64,000 nt of DNA, from assembly GCA_947247005.1 (NCBI GenBank), contig OX365946.1, positions 9,184,453-9,248,452 of the forward strand, read 5' to 3'. Shown here in pieces: positions 58,665 to 64,000 of the stretch. The stretch is from Spisula solida (Eukaryota > Mollusca > Bivalvia > Venerida > Mactridae). The notes beneath the pieces were generated by a model. It ran no database searches. It saw only the letters and a program-made list of their open reading frames with translations, and was not told the origin of the DNA. Both the position numbers and the translations under genes were made by a program. Position 1 is the stretch's first letter, and every line of letters starts with the position of its first letter.

Positions 58665-60260
58665 CTGCAATTAAAACATGACTATCCTCTGTGTCACGTT
58701 TTCGGATATGTGTAATTGTGATACAAAAAATGTATTCTTAGGCAAAAAACACGATTATGATCATGTGCAATACTAGTATAAAATGAACATAGAAGTAAAC
58801 ACAATTAAGTAAGGTATTCCTGTTCGGATAGTAATTCTTGATAGCAATTTGCACTGCTAATACACTGCATTTATTCATTTGTGACTAATTTCTCACGCTT
58901 AGATGGATACTCAATAAATTGTGTTTCTTTTATAAAATTAATATTATTAATGATGATGCGCATTGATTCCTTGACAAAGGTTGTCGGATTGGCATCGTTC
59001 AATGATCATACAATGTCCGTCAGCTGCGTCGGACATAATCCTGTTGGTCATGAACTATTTTCTTTGTCGTTCTATAAGCCATGCCTTCATTTTCAGGGGT
59101 CCTACAATTTTGGAATAATCCGGAAGTTCCGATTTGCTGCATTAGAAAGAATGATCTTTTCTGTACAAAATAAAAGTAATTTTATGAAAAAAATAATTGA
59201 CAAAGTTATGGTCATTTGAAACTCCATAGTCTGAATTTTAACAATGAAACAATGTTTGAATCCTAGTTAAGGTGTAGGGATGTGTACTAATAGCACCAAA
59301 ACAGACTTTCAACGTGTTTTCAGGTTTGTGCATTATGCCTCAGTGGACCCCTGCATTTTGTCTCAAAAGTTGACAATGTACGATGACCAACCGATGTCCA
59401 TAATTGGCTCTGGTCCGCTTAGCCAAGAAGTATGCCAGTCGGCCATCGGACGGTGATCCAATTGGATTTGTTTCAGCCATGTTGGCAGTTCCATCATATG
59501 TTGCTATGACTGAATGTTATTATGGTTTGGCTATATTCAAATAGTTTTCCGTGCGTATACGCCGTCCGTCATATCAGCTAGGTACTAAATCAGCTTATGG
59601 CACAATAGGTAAAACACAGGACGAATGATGAGTCCAGCTCAATGTTGCAACCTAAACTTTAGTGAAATGCGTCAATTTTAAAAGAGATAATTAATTTCAA
59701 ATGCTTCTGTATTTGTGAAATTCATGGTATTTATAATGATGTAACAGTTCAATTTCAAAACATTTACTCCTAATTTTAATGGTTTAAAGTGCAGGTAACT
59801 GCGTGATTTTAATTCGAAAAATGAAAAATTGTACCCACCCCTGAGCTTTAAACATTGAACATACTACTGCTGCTGTGCCCCCTATCCAGGTCTGGAAAGC
59901 TTAATTTAATTTCTAGTAATGCCTTGTCAGTTACTTATACAATGTATGATTTCAGTTCTAGTATTTCAGATAAATCAATATTACAGATCAATTTAAGTAA
60001 TTAACATATATTTATTTTCACACAATTAAGATTTTTCTCTCTAAATATTACTTCATATTATGGTATTATTTCATATTACATCTTCATCACCAAATATTAC
60101 TTTTCTTTATATGATCTTTGATATCAAGAAGAATGTAATCTTACTTCTGAATATAATTATGTACAGTTACAACTGCAGTTATAAATATCACTTTTGATTT
60201 TACTTATTAAACCTATTTTTTGTTGATTTTCAATTAAAACCTGGATTGTGCAAGTTTTTA
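58665..60260. other. No confident gene
   Basis: A 112-codon plus frame at 58881-59219 and a minus frame near 59490-59345 (MAETNPIGSPSDGRLAYFLA) are open but unidentified and lack partner exons. The upstream exon(s) of the 58.4 kb gene may lie here unseen. Confidence 0.35.
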
Positions 60261-60269
60261 ATACCAGTA

Positions 60270-60790
60270 CATGACCTCTAATTCTGCAGCTGTCTCCTGA
60301 TCAAAGTAATCATATATACAACTCTTTCAAGTCACAGGTCAATTTCCTGCAGCTTCAATAATTGATAATCTATTCCTTATAAAAACATAGATCCCTGTTA
60401 CCACTAAATGACCCCTAATTTATGCGGCTACTGTCCCCAAAACAAGTAATTTACAATATACCACCCTTCATGTCTAAGGAGTTTTATGGTCTATTTCCGG
60501 CCTCCTGCAGCTTCAATAATTGATAATCAATTAATTATCAAAACATAGATCTCCCTTTTAGGATTTGAGCTAGGATTGCGTAATATTATATAATAGGGAG
60601 GAGCTAATTAAAAACTGCAAAAATAATATTGCACAGTGTGAACTATAAGAAGATACATAATAGGGATTATGTAATATTACATAATAGGGAGGAGCTAATT
60701 AAAAACTGCAAAGATAACACTGCATAGTGTGTATTGTGGGAGGAGCTAGTTTAATATGCATTATAGCTCTGTACATTATGGGAGGAGCTC
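60270..60790. repeat. Local tandem duplications with GGGAGGAGCT boxes
   Basis: A ~157-base unit is duplicated (both with 'gcagcttcaataattgataa'). It is followed by a ~90-base unit duplicated with 'taatagggaggagctaatta' and 'aactgcaaa'. GGGAGGAGCT occurs four times between 60595 and 60790. Confidence 0.7.
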
Positions 60791-61199
60791 AATATGGTTA
60801 GATAAAAAATATAATTTTAGAGTATTGTACATTGTATAGTTATATATTGATTACAAAATGATCAATTAAGCTTCTGATAATTTACAACTATGAATGCGCT
60901 GTGATTTTTTTTGCCTCTTTGGGAGAAAGGGTCCCGGTCCATTCAGATTGGGAATTTTCGTGTTGTGACAACTTGAAATTGGGAATTATCAAGAAGCAGA
61001 AAGGCCAAATTAAACAGAAAAAGAGATTATATGTGACTGTTTACTGGTTTCTTTAAACTTTGATGTTTGACCTCTTGTCAAAAATGTTCACAACTTTGTC
61101 ATTGTATATGTCCGATTTTGAATTTATTTTTAAATGTTCATTGACAAATTTTCCCTTCAAATTTGGGAAAATTATAGCCTTTTTCAAATTGGATGTAAC

Positions 61200-61303
61200 T
61201 GTATCTGTATCTGTATCTGTATCTGTATCTGTACAGATACAGATACAGATACAGATACAGATACAGATACAGATACAGATACATCTGTATCTGTATCTGT
61301 ATA
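61200..61303. repeat. Palindromic hexamer microsatellite (TGTATC/GATACA)
   Basis: About five TGTATC units switch strand at CTGTACAG (centre 61232/61233) to about eight ACAGAT units, then switch back near 61284 to TGTATC units. The first switch gives a perfect palindrome of at least 64 bases. Confidence 0.95.
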
Positions 61304-61364
61304 GTATCCTCGAAAGTATCTCACTAATGAGCAAAAGTCTTCGAGTGTGTGTGCGACTTGATGT

Positions 61365-61580
61365 TAGTGATGTTATTTGCACGAATTTAGTCTATAGTCC
61401 GATAGGGCACTTTTGAATGTTTTATTTTCTTTAATATTCACTAATGAATCTGGTAAAGAGTTCCAGTCACGGATAGTTTGAGGCACATACGAATATTTAT
61501 AAGTGTCAGTGTTACTTGATGTTTGTACTACCGATTTGGAGTTTGAGTGTCTTTGTTGACGTTTGTTTAGTTCCAGGATG
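61365..61580 (-). mobile_element. LINE 3' end fragment (C-terminal coding end)
   Basis: On minus the frame reads KRQQRHSNSKSVVQ, TYKYSYVPQTIRDWNSLPDS, then KSALSDYRLNSCK and TAA. YxxxPxTIRDWNSLP is the standard C-terminal end of CR1-type LINE proteins. The hexamer microsatellite begins ~60 bases after the stop, where the element's short-repeat tail would be. 5' truncation is severe. Confidence 0.8.
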
Positions 61581-62166
61581 TCATTAGCGGGGACGCTACT
61601 ACTTTACAGTAATAAATATATGCTGTGATGTACATGCATGTGTGATCATAGTACTACAGTACTCTGTATTGAGATAATATACTTAACAACTTTTTTAAAT
61701 CCTCATTTTCATTGATTAATAACTATTCTAACACTGTCTGTATTTTGCTCCATGCAAACATATAAAGCTATAGTGTTATCTAATAAACGGTATATCACGG
61801 TAGAATTTCGGCTGTTTTCTGCTGGGCTCGATCTTAGACCTATGTCTATTGGTCATTATATTCGAACCAAACTGTTGGTCTTAATCTAGACTGTAGCAGA
61901 TCATTAGACAAGTAGTGTTTTACGGGATATGTAAACTGGGGAAGCTAATTTGATTCCCTGCATGCTATGTGTTAAATTAAATCGAGATTGCGAGATGATT
62001 GCCAAGGCTGCAAAGAGCCGAGTTACTTCTTAAACTAATCGCCTGTTTCAGAAATGCATATAACATTCTTCTTTAAAAGATGGATTTTATTATTACCTCA
62101 AATTCTAATTATATTGAAAAATCACTATCTCGTCAAACGACATAAAAGCATCACACCCGTACAAAA
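61581..62166. other. No feature seen
   Basis: AT-rich sequence without coding or repeat signal. Confidence 0.5.
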
Positions 62167-62302
62167 TTAGTTCACTTCCCCATCGCTTAATTCTATCGTC
62201 ACACATCCATAGTTCGACTCCTCGGTATAACTTATGAGACACGTCCCAGTTGTAAGTGCGTGTTCATCTATTTTCACTATCAGAATGGCCGAGGTCCTTC
62301 GA
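62167..62302 (-). CDS. Orphan terminal exon, unidentified gene
   Basis: A strong acceptor, ACTGTCTCTTCTCTCGCAG, precedes a 44-codon frame ending in TAA: RRTSAILIVKIDEH, ALTTGTCLISYTEES, NYGCVTIELSDGEVN. The frame starts after one base of a split codon. A hydrophobic-polar alternation suggests beta strands, as in an immunoglobulin-like or jelly-roll domain end, but no family is recognised. Upstream exons would lie toward or beyond 64 kb. A plus-strand frame overlaps it and is less convincing. Confidence 0.4.
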
Positions 62303-62469
62303 CTGCGAGAGAAGAGACAGTTACTGTTGTGTGATACAAGGAACCCAGGTGTCAATACCTTATCTCTTTACGAATGGACATATTAGTTATGCAACGTACC
62401 CGGTGTACAGCACAAATACACGCGAGGCTAGTTGTCTGTAATTAGATGGGAAACACCGACTGCAAAGCG

Positions 62470-62475
62470 TATAAG
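62470..62475 (+). promoter_or_regulatory. Possible TATA box
   Basis: GTATAAGAAC, 45-50 bases upstream of the ATG at 62520, in a locally GC-richer stretch. Confidence 0.3.
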
Positions 62476-62519
62476 AACTGACCAAGTGCCACCGCCGAGA
62501 TTCGTCTCAATCCACAGTC

Positions 62520-62566
62520 ATGAGCAATACAAACGCGACCACCGTGAAACCTTGTCGCCGTACTGG
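62520..62566 (+). CDS. Possible first coding exon of a gene leaving the window
   Basis: ATG with 15 codons (MSNTNATTVKPCRRT) and a donor ACTGG|GTAATA. TATAAG sits upstream and the segment is more GC-rich than its surroundings. No second exon was found to 64 kb, and the donor is only moderate. The overlap in region with a minus-strand terminal exon argues for caution. Confidence 0.22.
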
Positions 62567-62924
62567 GTAATAGATTACTAGTAACGCAACCAAGACATGA
62601 AGAAGACACACACTAGATCCCCAATCATCAATACATGTATATACATGTTATCTGTAACCACCCTTTATATTGTTGATTCGGGTTTAATGTATTTGAGATA
62701 TGAGTAGAGGACATTACACCAAACTCCTTGAAAAGTTAACTACTGAGTCACACTATGTGGTGTAATATAAAATCGTGCGCACAGTACCTCCCGCATCCCA
62801 GTTTGCGTCAAAATAATATTTTAAAAATATTAATTAATTGTAGGTGCTATGGTTCCGTTGATATTCTGTGAGGGGATTTTTAACAAAAATTAATGTTGTA
62901 TACTGCGGCGAATTCACCCCAACC

Positions 62925-63143
62925 CGTTTTCTAACACTGTCACCCGACCTACCCTAACACAGACTAAATACCCATTTACCATTCCACAAGCAACCAGCAA
63001 CATTTCAACATGGGGAGGAAAATCAACATTAACATTGTTTTCAACTTTTCACGGAATAGTATGAATTGTCACGACCGGGAATCAAACCCGGATCGCTGGG
63101 TTACAAATCCAGCGCACTATAACTACTGAACCACGGTCGTGGC
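62925..63143 (-). repeat. SINE family A with tRNA-Thr(UGU)-like head
   Basis: The head spans 63143-63068 (76 bases). The acceptor arms GCCACGA/TCGTGAC pair with one mismatch. The anticodon arm has loop TTTGTAA with anticodon TGT (63103-63105), and the T arm CCGGG-TTTGATT-CCCGG is perfect. The B box has GGTTTGATTCC for GGTTCGATTCC and the D arm is poor. The body (GTTGCTGGTTGCTTGTGGA, TGGTAAATGGGTATT) follows, so it is a SINE head rather than a working tRNA gene, though a functional reading cannot be excluded. Confidence 0.7.
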
Positions 63144-64000
63144 AGTATGTACTCGTAACCAATTCCTTGGTTTAGTTATTAGATGCAGTACAAAAATGCA
63201 GTACAAAATCAATGAACCAGGGGCCCTAGCTTATTTACCCCGTTCTAGATTGAACTAAACATTTCATTTAGGTGAACAGTTCATAGCGGCTTTTAGCAGA
63301 ATGTCATGATAGATGGTACATGTAATAGATTTATAATAATTTGAAATTGTCAACTGCATACTCGCACATCATTCGATTAATAGTTCTATGTATGATCCGA
63401 ACGCATGATAAGGCATATATGGTGAACTATTTACAGGGTTTGAGGAGCCCATATTGTGTGTAACTATTCATGAAGTAACATGATGATTTTTCACTGGAAT
63501 AAAATCTTTTGAAAAAATTACTTTAGATAAAATATTGCATTGAAATATGGATATTCGAAAGACTAAATTAAGTCAGCCTAATATCATTTTGTTCAGTTTT
63601 TGTGTGCATATTTAAACTAAAACATACATATCTTGAATGCATACACGGCGCTTTAATTATCGTCTAATTACGTTGTAACGTGCGCCATAACGCCCATTTT
63701 TTTGAACGTCAATATAATGATGTCAACTAGTTTACGTCAAAACAGGGGCCGGGATTACAACAAATACTTACACTCAGTACTCAGTGAGGTTCATTGCAAC
63801 ATTTCTTCACAACCAGAAGTTGTTATAATGTTAAATAGGTGCTAAATATTATTTTTTGCTCATTCCATAGTGTAATATAGTGTATTTGTGAGTTATAAAT
63901 GTAATTCATCAGTCTGAGTGCTGAGTGTTGCACTCAGACTCAATAGTTACACATATACCCCATAAGTAGTACACAATGGCATAGAATATGTATCAAATGT
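63144..64000. other. No gene seen; one small hairpin
   Basis: AT-rich. A perfect 10-base hairpin, GTCTGAGTGC / GCACTCAGAC, lies at 63912-63939 with an 8-base loop. Confidence 0.5.

Noticed and set aside
58881..59219. 112-codon plus frame as a gene
   Set aside because: No recognised domain, unbiased composition and no partner exon; a TTCATTTTCAG acceptor inside it is the only support.
63068..63143. Functional tRNA-Thr gene
   Set aside because: Poor D arm, altered B box, acceptor mismatch and a SINE body attached directly; kept as a SINE head.
1..64000. CRISPR arrays, bacterial operons or phage
   Set aside because: Tandem repeats here have no unique spacers, genes have introns, and no prokaryotic signals are present.

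Overview
The window is animal nuclear DNA: AT-rich, intron-bearing, and dense in dispersed and tandem repeats. The tudor-KH gene with canonical GT-AG introns, the Link-module protein, CR1/L1-type LINE relics, tRNA-derived SINEs and short repeats ending in TATGCCCCCAT or GCTCACCTG together suggest a lophotrochozoan, most likely a bivalve mollusc. The taxon is an inference from repeat style, not a measured match.

Layout. 0-8 kb: an AGGTCA-rich repeat, a decayed LINE relic, and a ~1 kb dispersed repeat (R1), with no gene seen. 8.2-27.6 kb (+): a two-exon gene for a small secreted protein with a signal peptide, a PAN/apple-like Cys domain and a Link module. Its phase-1 intron of about 18.7 kb holds three larger LINE copies and a LINE fragment, a 3.8 kb element with long terminal inverted repeats, and a TTAA-flanked MITE. 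One LINE relic carries a 42-bp minisatellite (about 16 copies) made from its own reverse-transcriptase active-site box. 27.7-44 kb: repeats (a second R1, a foldback MITE, and three families of short elements with internal tandem repeats and inverted ends) and tRNA-derived SINEs, with no confident gene. 44.2-54.6 kb (-): a complete ten-coding-exon TDRKH/Papi gene whose splice phases all agree and give 458 residues. It has a mitochondrial-anchor-type membrane segment, two KH domains and one extended Tudor domain; its introns carry copies of the same repeat families, and an NRF1-type palindrome lies upstream. 54.6-64 kb: two orphan terminal exons on the minus strand (58.4 and 62.2 kb), a possible promoter and first exon on plus (62.5 kb), a LINE 3' end next to a palindromic hexamer microsatellite, and a SINE with a tRNA-Thr(UGU)-like head.

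How things relate. TDRKH/Papi is known as a piRNA-maturation scaffold at the mitochondrial surface, the pathway that represses the kind of retrotransposons filling this window; the proximity is probably coincidental. The PAN-Link gene is the least ordinary coding finding. The LINE active-site minisatellite and the long-inverted-repeat element are the most unusual non-genic structures. All calls are by eye from sequence; no search or alignment was run.
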